Assembly (NCBI RefSeq): GCF_947498825.1 | Contig: NZ_CANMLV010000015.1 | Coordinates: forward strand, 51,831 to 115,830 | Reading direction: 5' to 3' | DNA: 64,000 nt | Source: an uncultured Cedecea sp. | Lineage (GTDB): Bacteria; Pseudomonadota; Gammaproteobacteria; Enterobacterales; Enterobacteriaceae | Shown here: piece after piece, positions 18,654-27,885 of the stretch | How the letters are laid out: each line of letters opens with the position of its first letter | Numbering within the stretch: the first letter of the stretch is position 1 | Notes under the pieces: model-generated | What the model was told of the DNA's origin: nothing | The model's database searches: none | What the model saw: the letters and a program-made list of their open reading frames with translations, nothing else | Program-made: the position numbers and the translations under genes

Positions 18654-19649
18654 ATGCAACAGGCAAAAGATAACTTAATAGGCGAAGCGAATAGCTTCCT
18701 GGAAGTTCTGGAGCAAGTTTCCGAGCTTGCGCCACTTAACAAACCTGTGCTGGTGATAGGTGAGCGCGGCACCGGTAAAGAATTGATTGCCAGTCGTCTC
18801 CACTTTTTATCTTCTCGATGGCAGGGACCTTTTATCTCGCTGAACTGTGCCGCGCTAAACGAAAACCTGCTGGATAGCGAGTTGTTCGGCCATGAAGCAG
18901 GGGCTTTTACCGGCGCACAAAAACGCCATCAGGGTCGTTTTGAGCGCGCTGAGGGCGGTACTCTTTTTCTTGATGAACTGGCCACGGCCCCAATGCTGGT
19001 CCAGGAAAAACTATTACGTGTCGTTGAATATGGTGAGCTTGAGCGGGTCGGGGGCAGTCAGCCGCTACAGATTAATGTTCGCTTAGTCTGTGCGACCAAC
19101 GCAGACCTTCCCCTTCTGGCTCAACAAGGAAAATTTCGCGCGGACTTACTCGACAGGCTGGCATTCGATGTGGTGATGCTGCCCTCGTTAAAAGAACGAC
19201 AATCGGATATCTTGTTACTGGCAGAGCATTTTGCCATTCAAATGTGTCGTGAGCTCAATCTGCCCTTCTTTCCAGGTTTCAGTGAAGAGGCCAGCCAGAT
19301 CCTGTTACAGCACGCCTGGCCTGGAAATATTCGTGAATTAAAAAATGTGGTGGAACGTTCTGTCTATCGCCACGGCAACAGCGAAGAAGTGCTGGATCGA
19401 ATTATTCTCGACCCGTTCGCCAGTGTGGCCTCACGTCTGCGTCCTTTGTTTCCTGAACCAGCATCAAACACACAGCAAACTTCTATTCCAGCACTGCCAG
19501 TGGACTTGCGACAGTTTCAGCATCAGCAAGAACTGACGCTATTGAAACAAAGTTTACAGCAGGCCTCGTTTAATCAACGTCGTGCCGCTGAATTATTGGG
19601 GATCACCTATCATCAGTTACGGGCAATGATGAAAAAGCACCAGCTGTAG
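18654..19649 (+). CDS. pspF: Psp operon transcriptional activator PspF
   Basis: PspF is the sigma-54 enhancer-binding AAA+ activator of the psp operon. It lacks a receiver domain and is held in check by PspA. The ATG at 18654 gives MQQAKDNLIGEANSFLEVLEQVS, aligned with E. coli MAEYKDNLLGEANSF. The longer frame from a TTG at 18639 is not supported, though the ribosome-binding site is weak. Motifs are Walker A GERGTGKE, the sigma-54 contact loop GAFTGA intact in HEAGAFTGAQKRHQGRF, Walker B TLFLDELAT, and a C-terminal HTH (NQRRAAELLGITYHQLRAMMKKHQL). It is divergent from pspA. Confidence 0.95.
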   Translation: MQQAKDNLIGEANSFLEVLEQVSELAPLNKPVLVIGERGTGKELIASRLHFLSSRWQGPFISLNCAALNENLLDSELFGHEAGAFTGAQKRHQGRFERAEGGTLFLDELATAPMLVQEKLLRVVEYGELERVGGSQPLQINVRLVCATNADLPLLAQQGKFRADLLDRLAFDVVMLPSLKERQSDILLLAEHFAIQMCRELNLPFFPGFSEEASQILLQHAWPGNIRELKNVVERSVYRHGNSEEVLDRIILDPFASVASRLRPLFPEPASNTQQTSIPALPVDLRQFQHQQELTLLKQSLQQASFNQRRAAELLGITYHQLRAMMKKHQL

Positions 19650-19770
19650 ATAAAAAAACAGCATTTTTAAATCGATATGCACGATTCTGTGGCTTCGTTA
19701 ACAGGAATTTTGGGAACCCTGCCAGAGTAAGATATAATCCGGCCCATCACCTGATAAAATATAAGCCTTT

Positions 19771-21408
19771 ATGCGTGCCATACTGTCCTCTCTGTTAGTG
19801 AGTTTATGCTGTCTGCACGGTTCAGTCCACGCGGCTGTGCCTGATGAAAAAACGGCTGATATCCGCAATAGCGGATTTATTTACTGTGTGAGTGGTCAGG
19901 TTAATACCTTTAATCCTCAGATGGCCAGTACCGGAGTGACAGTAGATACCCTGGCACCGCAACTCTATGATCGTTTACTGGATGTTGATCCTTATACCTA
20001 TCGTCTGGAGCCTGAGTTGGCGGAGCGCTGGGAAGTGCTGGATAATGGGGCGACTTACCGTTTTCATCTCCGCCCTCAGGTTGAGTTTCAGAAAACCCCT
20101 TGGTTCACCCCTACCCGACCATTAAATGCTGATGATGTCGTTTTCACGTTTCAGCGCATTTTTGATCGCAATAATCCCTGGCATAATGTTAATGGCGGCC
20201 ATTATCCCTACTTCGACAGCCTACAATTTGCCGAAAGTATCAAAAGTATTCGCAAACTCGACCAAAATACCGTTGAGTTTCGACTGAACCAACCGGATGC
20301 CTCCTTTCTGTGGCATATGGCGACACATTATGCATCAGTGATGTCTGCCGAGTATGCCGATAAGCTCACCCGAGAAGATAAAAAGGAACAGATGGATCGC
20401 CAGCCCGTGGGAACCGGTCCGTTTCTGTTAGATGAGAACCGCACCGGACAATATATTCGGCTGGCCCGTCATTCGGATTACTGGCGGGGTGAACCCTTGA
20501 TGCCGCAAGTGGTGCTTGATCTCGGTTACGGTGGTACGGGACGCTTATCGAAGTTACTGACGGGTGAATGTGATGTTCTGGCCTGGCCTGCAGCCAGTCA
20601 GCTTAATATTTTACGCGACGACCCCCGTCTGCGCCTGACGCTGCGTCCAGGTATGAATATTGCCTATCTGGCTTTTAATACCAACAAGCCACCGCTTAAT
20701 AATCCTGAGGTACGCCATGCGCTATCCCTGGCTATCAATAATCAGCGTCTGATGCAGTCGATTTATTACGGAACCGCTGAAACAGCAGCGTCTATTTTAC
20801 CACGAGCCTCATGGGCTTATGATAATGATGCCCGGGTGACAGAATATAACCCGGCTAAAGCGCGTGAGTTACTGGCATCACTGGGCATTAAAGATCTTGA
20901 GTTGAAATTGTGGGTGCCAACCAGTTCTCAACCCTGGAACCCCAGCCCACTTAAAACAGCAGAATTGATTCAAGCTGATATGGCTCAAATTGGCGTCAAA
21001 GTCACGATTATTCCTGTCGAAGGTCGCTTTCAGGAAACACGGCTAATGGATATGAGCCATGACTTAACGCTTGCGGGCTGGTCAACTGACAGTAACGATC
21101 CGGACAGTTTTTTCCGCCCGTTGCTCAGTTGCGCCGCAATAGACTCGCAGACTAATTTATCCCACTGGTGTGACCCGCAGTTTGATGCTGTGCTACAAAA
21201 AGCGCTTTCATCTCAACAGCTCGCTTCCAGAGTTGATGCTTATCACGAAGCCCAGCAGATCCTGGCCACTGAAATGCCGGTACTGCCTTTAGCTTCGTCG
21301 TTACGCTTACAGGCCTATCGTCATGATATCAAAGGGTTGGTACTGAGTCCGTTTGGTAGCGCTTCGTTTGCCGGCGTGTCTCGTGACGGCGTCGAGGTGA
21401 AAAAATAA
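19771..21408 (+). CDS. sapA: SapA, peptide-binding protein of the Sap ABC transporter
   Basis: SapA is the periplasmic family 5 solute-binding component of the SapABCDF transporter, linked to resistance to antimicrobial peptides and to putrescine/peptide traffic. The 545-aa product has a signal peptide cut near [10 protein letters not shown]. Typical segments are [47 protein letters not shown] and [18 protein letters not shown]. Its stop overlaps the sapB start by one base. A promoter must lie in the 120 bases between pspF and sapA. Full-length match to the E. coli protein (547 aa). Confidence 0.95.
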   Translation: MRAILSSLLVSLCCLHGSVHAAVPDEKTADIRNSGFIYCVSGQVNTFNPQMASTGVTVDTLAPQLYDRLLDVDPYTYRLEPELAERWEVLDNGATYRFHLRPQVEFQKTPWFTPTRPLNADDVVFTFQRIFDRNNPWHNVNGGHYPYFDSLQFAESIKSIRKLDQNTVEFRLNQPDASFLWHMATHYASVMSAEYADKLTREDKKEQMDRQPVGTGPFLLDENRTGQYIRLARHSDYWRGEPLMPQVVLDLGYGGTGRLSKLLTGECDVLAWPAASQLNILRDDPRLRLTLRPGMNIAYLAFNTNKPPLNNPEVRHALSLAINNQRLMQSIYYGTAETAASILPRASWAYDNDARVTEYNPAKARELLASLGIKDLELKLWVPTSSQPWNPSPLKTAELIQADMAQIGVKVTIIPVEGRFQETRLMDMSHDLTLAGWSTDSNDPDSFFRPLLSCAAIDSQTNLSHWCDPQFDAVLQKALSSQQLASRVDAYHEAQQILATEMPVLPLASSLRLQAYRHDIKGLVLSPFGSASFAGVSRDGVEVKK

Positions 21409-22358
21409 TGATTATTTATACCTTGCGACGGTTATTGCTATTACTTGTCACATTATTTTTCCTGTCACTGGTCGGTTTCTCATTGCTGTTTTTCACCCCT
21501 CATGCACCATTGCAAGGTGTTTCACTTTGGAACGCCTGGAGCTTCTGGTTTGATGGCCTGGTACACTGGGATTTCGGGGTGTCGAGTATTACGGGTCAGT
21601 CGATTAACGATCAGCTACACGTTGTTTTCCCCGCAACGATGGAATTATGCTTGCTGTCATTCTCACTGGCATTACTGATAGGTATCCCAGTAGGTATTCT
21701 GGCGGGAGTGATGCGAAATCGCTGGCAGGACAAGTTAATCAGCGCCATGGCACTGCTTGGTTTTTCGATTCCAGTGTTCTGGCTGGCCTTACTACTGATC
21801 CTGTTTTTTTCGCTTACGCTGGGCTGGTTTCCTGTTTCCGGCCGCTTTGATTTATTGTATGAAGTTAACCCCGTGACAGGGCTTGCCCTGGTGGATGCCT
21901 GGCTTTCAGAGTCACCTTATCGGCATGAAATTATCGCAAGCGTAGGGCTTCATATGGTGTTACCAGTGGTGGCATTGGCGGTCGCTCCAACGACTGAAGT
22001 GATCCGTCTGATGCGCATCAGTACTATCGAAGTCATTGAACAAAATTATATTAAAGCAGCAGCTACTCGAGGTTTGTCACGTTTTACGGTTATTCGCCGC
22101 CATGTTTTGCATAACGCCTTGCCTCCAATTATCCCGCGTCTGGGGCTCCAATTTTCAACCATGCTCACCCTGGCAATGATAACCGAAGTGGTCTTTAACT
22201 GGCCCGGGCTTGGACGCTGGTTGATTAACGCTGTGCGCCAGCAGGATTATGCGGCCATTTCTGCCGGAGTGATGGTGACCGGATCGCTGGTTATCGTGGT
22301 GAATATTCTTTCTGATATTATCAGCGTGATGGCGAGCCCATGGAAAAATAAAAGCTAG
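21408..22358 (+). CDS. sapB: SapB, Sap transporter permease (C-terminus altered by the insertion)
   Basis: The 316-aa product is a DppB-type permease with six transmembrane segments and the EAA loop [24 protein letters not shown] that contacts the ATPases. It matches E. coli SapB (321 aa) until MASPWKNK and then stops after one serine. The E. coli protein continues a few residues (EWYALR) and its gene runs straight into sapC. Here the next 5.5 kb is unrelated DNA and sapC begins at 27886. So the insertion lies at the sapB/sapC joint and replaced the extreme C-terminus, which is unlikely to be essential. Confidence 0.93.
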   Translation: MIIYTLRRLLLLLVTLFFLSLVGFSLLFFTPHAPLQGVSLWNAWSFWFDGLVHWDFGVSSITGQSINDQLHVVFPATMELCLLSFSLALLIGIPVGILAGVMRNRWQDKLISAMALLGFSIPVFWLALLLILFFSLTLGWFPVSGRFDLLYEVNPVTGLALVDAWLSESPYRHEIIASVGLHMVLPVVALAVAPTTEVIRLMRISTIEVIEQNYIKAAATRGLSRFTVIRRHVLHNALPPIIPRLGLQFSTMLTLAMITEVVFNWPGLGRWLINAVRQQDYAAISAGVMVTGSLVIVVNILSDIISVMASPWKNKS

Positions 22359-22727
22359 AGCTCTCTCAGTCTTATCACGGCTAAGCCCCAAACAGGGTTT
22401 AGCCGTATCATTGTCTCCCCTTCTCTATTTTAGATAGAGACAAATATAAAATCAGAGATATCCTTTCAGAATGAATATTAATTATAATTAATATTTTAGA
22501 TGGGAACATTTCTGATTAATTTATTTTTATAGAAAGTAAAAACACGCACTCAAAAAAAATAAACGTTAATTATAAATACAGAAAACCCATATCCTGTATA
22601 GTTCACGCCAAATAAAAGCAAACGCAAACTGCAGCTGTAATTATATCGTCACCAAATCAAATCAATGGGAAATATAAATCTTGTACGGACAATATATTAA
22701 TAAATTAAACGACAAAGGAAAAATCGT
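22359..22727. other. AT-rich leader between sapB and the two-repeat gene
   Basis: Very AT-rich DNA follows the hairpin at 22378-22405 and runs to the start of the next gene. It marks the left part of the insertion. A 'taaaggaaaaa'-like purine run precedes the 22728 start. No gene is seen. Confidence 0.5.
22378..22405 (+). terminator. Possible hairpin terminator after sapB
   Basis: CGGCTAA-CCC...GGG-TTAGCCG forms a stem of about ten pairs 20 bases after the sapB stop, but no T-run follows. If active it would uncouple sapAB from sapCDF. Confidence 0.35.
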
Positions 22728-24488
22728 ATGTTATGTACTTCTGAAAAATTATCACAAAACCTTACTCAATATGATACTTCCGAAATAAATAACCAAAAAA
22801 AATATTCTCATAGCTCTGAGAGTCTTCCATTGTTCGAAAATATCAACAATGTGTCCAATACCACAGCCAACAAAACCAGACGTACTCCTGATATCAATAG
22901 AGAAGCATCCCCACAGGCCTGCTTGCAGAGGTTCAAGTCTTATCTAATTGGCATCGTGGTCGCAGCCGTAATCGTCGGGGGGGGTTATTGTTCTTATCTG
23001 CTAGTAAGATCGGGAGCAAATGGCCGTTCAGAGCTCCAACTTATGTCTCAGCCTCCGGAATTGACAAGCGAATATCCTTACTATGCTTCATCAGGCAGCA
23101 TGTCAATGAACAACCAAGAGCCCCCCACCCCCTCTACATCGCACTCACCTTACTCTTATTATGAGGGGAAGTATGGCAGCAGTATACGAAATAAAAGATT
23201 ATCACCATCCACAATCACAATACCGAACGCTGTAACAGTAAAAACAGAAAAAAACGACTCTGTCATTACAACAGAGCAATCACAGATACAACAAAGCGTT
23301 ATCGGAATATCCAAATACCTAAATACAATATACCCGCATGACGATAAATGGGATTATTTTTATAATAACACTCCAAAAAGTAAGTATTATCCGATGAGTG
23401 TGTATGTTTATGACTCGATAAAAGAATTATGCAATGATGAAATTAAAAATACTCTAAATAAAGCTTATCGCACCAAACAACCAGCCAAAAGGTGTGCCTG
23501 TCTGGCACTCATGGCCATTAAGATCGATGAAGCAGCATCGTTTGATGCCAGTTCACGATATATGAATAGAAACAGGATATCATCAGCGCTTAAAGTAGAA
23601 TTAGAAGTTGGAAACAGAAGAGAGCTGACAACACTTCTCCTGGCTGCCGAATATATTATTAAACATATAAATTATGCCCATTTTTACTCCGCTGCAATGA
23701 ATGACCATAGAAATTACTCAATAGAAGAAATAGCAGAAAGAGAACGGAATATCATGAATTATTTCCTAACACATCATGATGACTGTAAAAAAGGCATCTC
23801 TAAGTATGGACTGTCAGATAGTATATCTATACAACCTGATGGCTCGTTAATAAGAAAAGAGTTAATGCCACCGGCTGGCATCAGCCTGTTTTCCAAAGAT
23901 AAATCATCAACGGCAACATCCGTTATCAATATATCCCAATATCTGAATGTAAGATATCCGCATGAAGATAAAAAACATATTTTTTATGATACTATTCCAA
24001 AAGATAAATATTATCCTCTGGGTAAAAATCTTTATAATAATCTAGAGGAGTTTTGTAATGATGAGATTAAAAAAACCGTTAAAAAATCTTATAATACCCA
24101 CAAGCCAGCCCAAAGGTGTGCTTTGCTGGCTCGCATAGTCCTTAACATCAATAGTTCAGCATATCTTGATGCTGCTGGAAGAACGATAAATAATGAACTA
24201 GGGGTATCTTCACCTGATGGATATGCAGAAGAAATTCTAGCCAGAAGGGAACTGACAACACTTCTCTTAGCAGCTGAATGCATTATTAATCATAAAGATT
24301 ATGACTTTTTTTATCAGACTGCCATGGCTGATCATAAAGACTACTCAGTAGAAGAAATAATAAAAAGAGAAAGAGATATCATGAACTATTTCCCAGCGCA
24401 CTACGATGACTGTAAAAAAGGCATCTCTGAATACGGACTGTCAACGAAGATATCCATACAACCTGATGGATCAATGATTTACGTATAA
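22728..24488 (+). CDS. Unrecognised membrane-anchored protein with two tandem ~186-aa repeats
   Basis: The 586-aa product has a Ser/Asn/Thr-rich N-terminal 70 residues, one transmembrane helix (residues 72-93, YLIGIVVAAVIVGGGYCSYLLV), a low-complexity Pro/Ser/Tyr linker (105-190), and then two homologous repeats at 191-376 and 399-585. Each repeat opens with 'I-I-S-YLN--YPH-D' and contains 'CNDEIK', 'RCA-LA', 'RRELTTLLLAAE-II', 'DDCKKGIS-YGLS' and 'SIQPDGS'. Three cysteines are conserved per repeat (235/443, 256/464, 353/562). ATG at 22728 is preceded by a purine-rich AAAGGAAAAA. Base composition is much more AT-rich than the flanking sap genes, so transfer is likely. It has no catalytic motif that I recognise. 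A secreted-effector-like or envelope role is possible but unproven. Confidence 0.85.
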   Translation: MLCTSEKLSQNLTQYDTSEINNQKKYSHSSESLPLFENINNVSNTTANKTRRTPDINREASPQACLQRFKSYLIGIVVAAVIVGGGYCSYLLVRSGANGRSELQLMSQPPELTSEYPYYASSGSMSMNNQEPPTPSTSHSPYSYYEGKYGSSIRNKRLSPSTITIPNAVTVKTEKNDSVITTEQSQIQQSVIGISKYLNTIYPHDDKWDYFYNNTPKSKYYPMSVYVYDSIKELCNDEIKNTLNKAYRTKQPAKRCACLALMAIKIDEAASFDASSRYMNRNRISSALKVELEVGNRRELTTLLLAAEYIIKHINYAHFYSAAMNDHRNYSIEEIAERERNIMNYFLTHHDDCKKGISKYGLSDSISIQPDGSLIRKELMPPAGISLFSKDKSSTATSVINISQYLNVRYPHEDKKHIFYDTIPKDKYYPLGKNLYNNLEEFCNDEIKKTVKKSYNTHKPAQRCALLARIVLNINSSAYLDAAGRTINNELGVSSPDGYAEEILARRELTTLLLAAECIINHKDYDFFYQTAMADHKDYSVEEIIKRERDIMNYFPAHYDDCKKGISEYGLSTKISIQPDGSMIYV

Positions 24489-24525
24489 TTTACCCGATAA
24501 TTAATGATAGGGTTATATATAATTG

Positions 24526-24551
24526 AAAAGGTGGCCTGCGCCACCTTTTTT
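24526..24551 (+). terminator. Terminator of the two-repeat gene
   Basis: AAAAGGTGGC-CTGC-GCCACCTTTTTT is a perfect stem with a U-tract, 38 bases after the stop. It would also stop transcription heading toward sapC from the sapA promoter. Confidence 0.85.
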
Positions 24552-24610
24552 GTTGTAAAATGCATCTTAACCGTAATTAACAACACCAATCACTATGCGG
24601 TAAATAAGCA

Positions 24611-25984
24611 TCAGCTTTTACAAGTCTGGCCCTGTTTTTTCGCCAGGGTTCCGAAATCATTATGCGCATCCAGCTGACTCATATTTCCAGGCGCACCATG
24701 CTGGACCGGGAATTTAGGATCCATCTGCCAGGCATTCCAGCCGCCATCATAGACCTGGCTCTGCTCCCAACCCGCTAACTGTGTCATAAACCAGGAAACA
24801 CTCGCTCTCCAGCCGGTGCCGCAATAAAAGGCAACCGCGTCGGTGGGCTCAATACCCTGATTTTTCCAGAGCGCAAAGATCTCATTTGGATTACGAAGTG
24901 TGCCGTCCGGATCATAATAGTCAGACATGTCAGAAGCATCTTTACCCGCAAAGCCCCAGATTGCCCCTTCAGGTTCACCTGCGAGTGGAATGTAATCATA
25001 GCCACTGGTTTTACCGGTATACTCATCCCATGAACGGTTACTGATAAGTTTGAGCCCTCCTGCTTGTTTTTCTAAGGCTTCTTCTGGCATGGAGATATTA
25101 ATATGTGGATTCGCTGGGATAGTGGTACCAAACTCTGCAATCGGCACAGGAATATTGACTGTCGTTTCAACCGGTAATTCTGCGTCAATCCAGGCATTTA
25201 AGCCGCCGTTCAGATAGCGAACATCTTCGACACCAGCCCATTTCAGTGCCCACAACACGCGTAGTGCCGCCATCTGATTAGCTGAATAAACCACAACCGG
25301 AGTGTCTTTACTGATACCACTTTTCAGTAAATTAGCTTGAATGACCTCAGGAGAAGACAGGTTCCAGAGCGGGCCATTTTCTATCCAGTCAGTATTAAAG
25401 TGATAAGCGCCTTTTATATGGGTATCGTAAGATTTTGCATCCTTAATCTCACCCCAGGACACTTCGAAAACAAGTGGCTTTTTATCGCTGGTATAACTTT
25501 CAGGTTTTTCACCCTTTAATGCTGCGTTAAGCCAGCCGGATGAAACACTCATCCAGTAATTAGAGAATTTATCCAGCGGATAATCGGAGTTTGCGTAATG
25601 AATGTAATCACTATAAGCCTGAACCTTATAGCCTTTTGCAGCAAATTCAGCGGTAACACGCTCTAAGTCATCTTGATTGGTGTCATAAAAAACCAAATTC
25701 TTATCTTTGGTGATCCCTCTACTGCTCATAAAACTATCAAATTTATTGTTTTCGATAAAATCTAACCAACCCGTGGTGAACTGCATTGCACCTTTAATAT
25801 GCCCGCCTCTGTTAGCCTGGTTGCCTTTAAAACCAAAATACAGACTATCAGGACGTGTATCGATAATAACATAGTCAGGATTATCTAAATTTTTCACCAA
25901 ATCATCGGTGCTAATATTTTTAACAACGGTCTGGTCACAACCTGCTAATATCGCAGCCAGAAGTGCCAGAGTTAATTTATTCAT
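24611..25984 (-). CDS. ynjE: YnjE-like thiosulfate sulfurtransferase, three rhodanese domains, putative lipoprotein
   Basis: The enzyme transfers sulfane sulfur from thiosulfate or a persulfide carrier to an acceptor. The ATG at 25984 gives a 457-aa precursor starting MNKLTLALLAAILAGC, a lipobox or signal peptide. Three rhodanese domains follow. The first two lack the active cysteine (FYDTNQDD and YSANQMA loops). The third has YCGTGWRA with the catalytic Cys near residue 388, as in E. coli YnjE, where only the third domain acts. It lies 25 bases after the YeeE/YedE-like gene on the same strand. The pair makes a sulfur uptake-and-transfer unit inserted in the sap operon in the opposite direction. 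Confidence 0.82.
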   Translation of the reverse strand: MNKLTLALLAAILAGCDQTVVKNISTDDLVKNLDNPDYVIIDTRPDSLYFGFKGNQANRGGHIKGAMQFTTGWLDFIENNKFDSFMSSRGITKDKNLVFYDTNQDDLERVTAEFAAKGYKVQAYSDYIHYANSDYPLDKFSNYWMSVSSGWLNAALKGEKPESYTSDKKPLVFEVSWGEIKDAKSYDTHIKGAYHFNTDWIENGPLWNLSSPEVIQANLLKSGISKDTPVVVYSANQMAALRVLWALKWAGVEDVRYLNGGLNAWIDAELPVETTVNIPVPIAEFGTTIPANPHINISMPEEALEKQAGGLKLISNRSWDEYTGKTSGYDYIPLAGEPEGAIWGFAGKDASDMSDYYDPDGTLRNPNEIFALWKNQGIEPTDAVAFYCGTGWRASVSWFMTQLAGWEQSQVYDGGWNAWQMDPKFPVQHGAPGNMSQLDAHNDFGTLAKKQGQTCKS

Positions 25985-26009
25985 CACTTTTTCATATCCT
26001 GCTTGTAAC

Positions 26010-27002
26010 CTAAATATTACATTGTGTGGGTTTAACAAAATAACTCACCAGCCAAACACCTGCCATGATGGCAAAAGTCGAGATCCAGCCCTGCCAGGAA
26101 AAATATGCCGTGGCCACCAGCGAATTAGTCACGGTACACCCGCCAGCCAGCGTTGCCCCTATTCCTAAAAAGGCACCGCCCACTAAACGTTTAACAGCGG
26201 TGATACCATCTGGTGGTAATGCCAGTGTAAATTCACCTCGAATTTTGGCACTGATCATTGAGCCGATTAAAATACCCGCGACAAAGACACTACCCCAGTT
26301 AAAATAGCGTTGTTGTCCGGTAACAAAATATTGAATAACGTTGGCAGAAGGAACAGAAATCCCAAACCCGAAGTTACGCCCATATGCTGCACTGACGACC
26401 CAGGCAATAATACCCAGCAGGCCAATCAGGATGGCCGTAACATTAAGTGGGATACGCTTAAACTTCCCTTCTGCCGGAGGGATGTAGCGAGGATGTTTAT
26501 GCTGATATAGCAGCAGCCATGCTGTTATTAAGATTAAAATGGCAATCAGCATCCAGGGTGAAACATCGAAGGTACTGTAGAGGGTATCCATCTGGACAGG
26601 CTCGATAAACAAGGGTTCCAGCCACTTTTTCAGGCTGCCTTTTTGAGCTGCGGCCAGGGTTATCACAAAGCTAAATAAAGCCAGCCATGTGCCAATAAGT
26701 CCTTCCCCGGAACGAAACCAGGCGCCGCTGCCACAACACCCCGCAAGTACCATGCCAGCACCGAAGAGCAATCCACCTGATACCGTCGCGATAACAGGTA
26801 AATTACCCTCTGGGATCTGTAAAAAACCGAAACCCTGCAAACTATAAAAACCGATAGATTGAATCGTTATCGCAATCATTAGCGCAGTTAAAAAACGCGG
26901 ATTTCGCTGATAGAGAATATTGCGAAAACCAGAGACAAAACAAAATTGCCCGGCTTGTAACAGGATGCCAAACGCGATCCCTATAATAACAGCGCTAATC
27001 AT
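26010..27002 (-). CDS. YeeE/YedE-family sulfur-compound transporter (thiosulfate-type)
   Basis: The 330-aa protein has about nine transmembrane segments and the three conserved cysteine regions of the YeeE/YedE (TsuA) family: GQFCFVSG (Cys21), LAGCCGSGAWFRSGEG (Cys89, Cys90) and LAGGCTVTN (Cys289). In characterised members these cysteines relay thiosulfate across the membrane. The gene directly downstream encodes a periplasmic rhodanese, which fits a role in thiosulfate or persulfide handling. The fusion protein of some bacteria (YeeE plus YedE halves) is also of this length. Substrate is inferred from family and neighbour. Selenium-related YedE is an alternative. Confidence 0.8.
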   Translation of the reverse strand: MISAVIIGIAFGILLQAGQFCFVSGFRNILYQRNPRFLTALMIAITIQSIGFYSLQGFGFLQIPEGNLPVIATVSGGLLFGAGMVLAGCCGSGAWFRSGEGLIGTWLALFSFVITLAAAQKGSLKKWLEPLFIEPVQMDTLYSTFDVSPWMLIAILILITAWLLLYQHKHPRYIPPAEGKFKRIPLNVTAILIGLLGIIAWVVSAAYGRNFGFGISVPSANVIQYFVTGQQRYFNWGSVFVAGILIGSMISAKIRGEFTLALPPDGITAVKRLVGGAFLGIGATLAGGCTVTNSLVATAYFSWQGWISTFAIMAGVWLVSYFVKPTQCNI

Positions 27003-27439
27003 GAAATACCTATTTTATCAAAAGGTTAATAAGTACAGTATAAAGATATTCAGAATGCAGAAAGTTTCCCGAAAAAACTATAAATCACGAAATAATAAAT
27101 ATTAGCATTAACGCAAAGAAGTCTGTAATAGAATTTGGAATGACATGTTTACGCAGTGTTAATATTTTCGCGTGCGTAATAAAGTATTTATCACTCGGAT
27201 AATTGTAGCTCATGATATTTCAATCAACACGGCAAAAAAAGAAAAATATAGCATAACCATCCGGATGTTATTGTCTGGATTCAATATCATTTTGAAAACT
27301 ACTGTAAGTGACGAAATGATATTGAATTGATGTCGGCATAATGAGCAGGAGAATGGTCAATACCATGCTACCATGCGCTGCCCCCCAATATTAGACGAGT
27401 AACATCGGTTTGTTTACCTTCAAATTTCCCGCTTCGCCA

Positions 27440-27524
27440 GTCTGCTGCGCATTCTGATGGCTGCTGAACCCGTGCTCATTCAGATATTCATCACGAAAGC
27501 GCCCGTTAACGTTCTCAAGAAATC
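27440..27524 (-). pseudogene. IS3-family transposase (OrfB) fragment
   Basis: The minus-strand frame reads FLENVNGRFRDEYLNEHGFSS, close to the conserved 'F-ESFNGRFRDECLNEHWF-S' near the end of IS3-family OrfB transposases, which includes the DDE glutamate region. Only about 25 codons remain. It is joined in the same frame to the integrase fragment upstream, evidence of deletion or recombination between two mobile elements. Confidence 0.65.
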
Positions 27525-27760
27525 CGCTCTCTGTCAGCAGCTCTCTTGCATGAGAGAGTGATATAGAAGGATAATCCCCGATAGTCAGCTGCGCGCTCTT
27601 TCCGTTCCACCGGTATCGCTAAAAGAAGGTTATACTACCGATGATGGATAGTCTGACGCAAAGGCCATGGGAGTCAGGGAGGATTTCAACGTTGTCCCTT
27701 TTCTTTCCGAGAGACTTTCTTCGTTTTGCATCGGTCAGCAATGTGTACACATTAGCTCTG
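27525..27760 (-). pseudogene. N-terminal fragment of a tyrosine integrase (P4/DUF4102 type)
   Basis: The minus-strand frame reads LLTDAKRRKSLGKKRDNVEI, then DSHGLCVRLSIIGSITFF, a TAG stop (27621-27619), then RYRWNGKSAQLTIGDYPSIS and SLSHAREL. This is the DNA-arm domain that begins P4-like integrases (usual form 'LTD-K--LK... D--GL-L-V---G---F-YR-...-LG-YP-ISL-EAR'). The stop codon and the loss of everything after it make it dead. It supports phage- or island-mediated arrival of the 5.5-kb insert. Confidence 0.7.
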
Positions 27761-27885
27761 AATAACGTCGCGACAAGAAAACCAAAGCGAAACAGACTTA
27801 AAGCGCAAAAAGCCGGGAAACTCACGCAGCGCCTGAAAAAACAAAGAGACATGAAGCATGATAAGCAAAGTTAACGCGGTTACAT

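Larger units (their letters stand above)
27003..27885. other. Right end of the sap insertion, with mobile-element scars
   Basis: This 880-bp stretch has no intact gene. Its first 350 bases are AT-rich and unrecognised. The remainder holds IS3-transposase and integrase fragments on the minus strand (described separately) and the leader of sapC. Any promoter now driving sapCDF must lie here or read through from sapAB. Confidence 0.6.
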
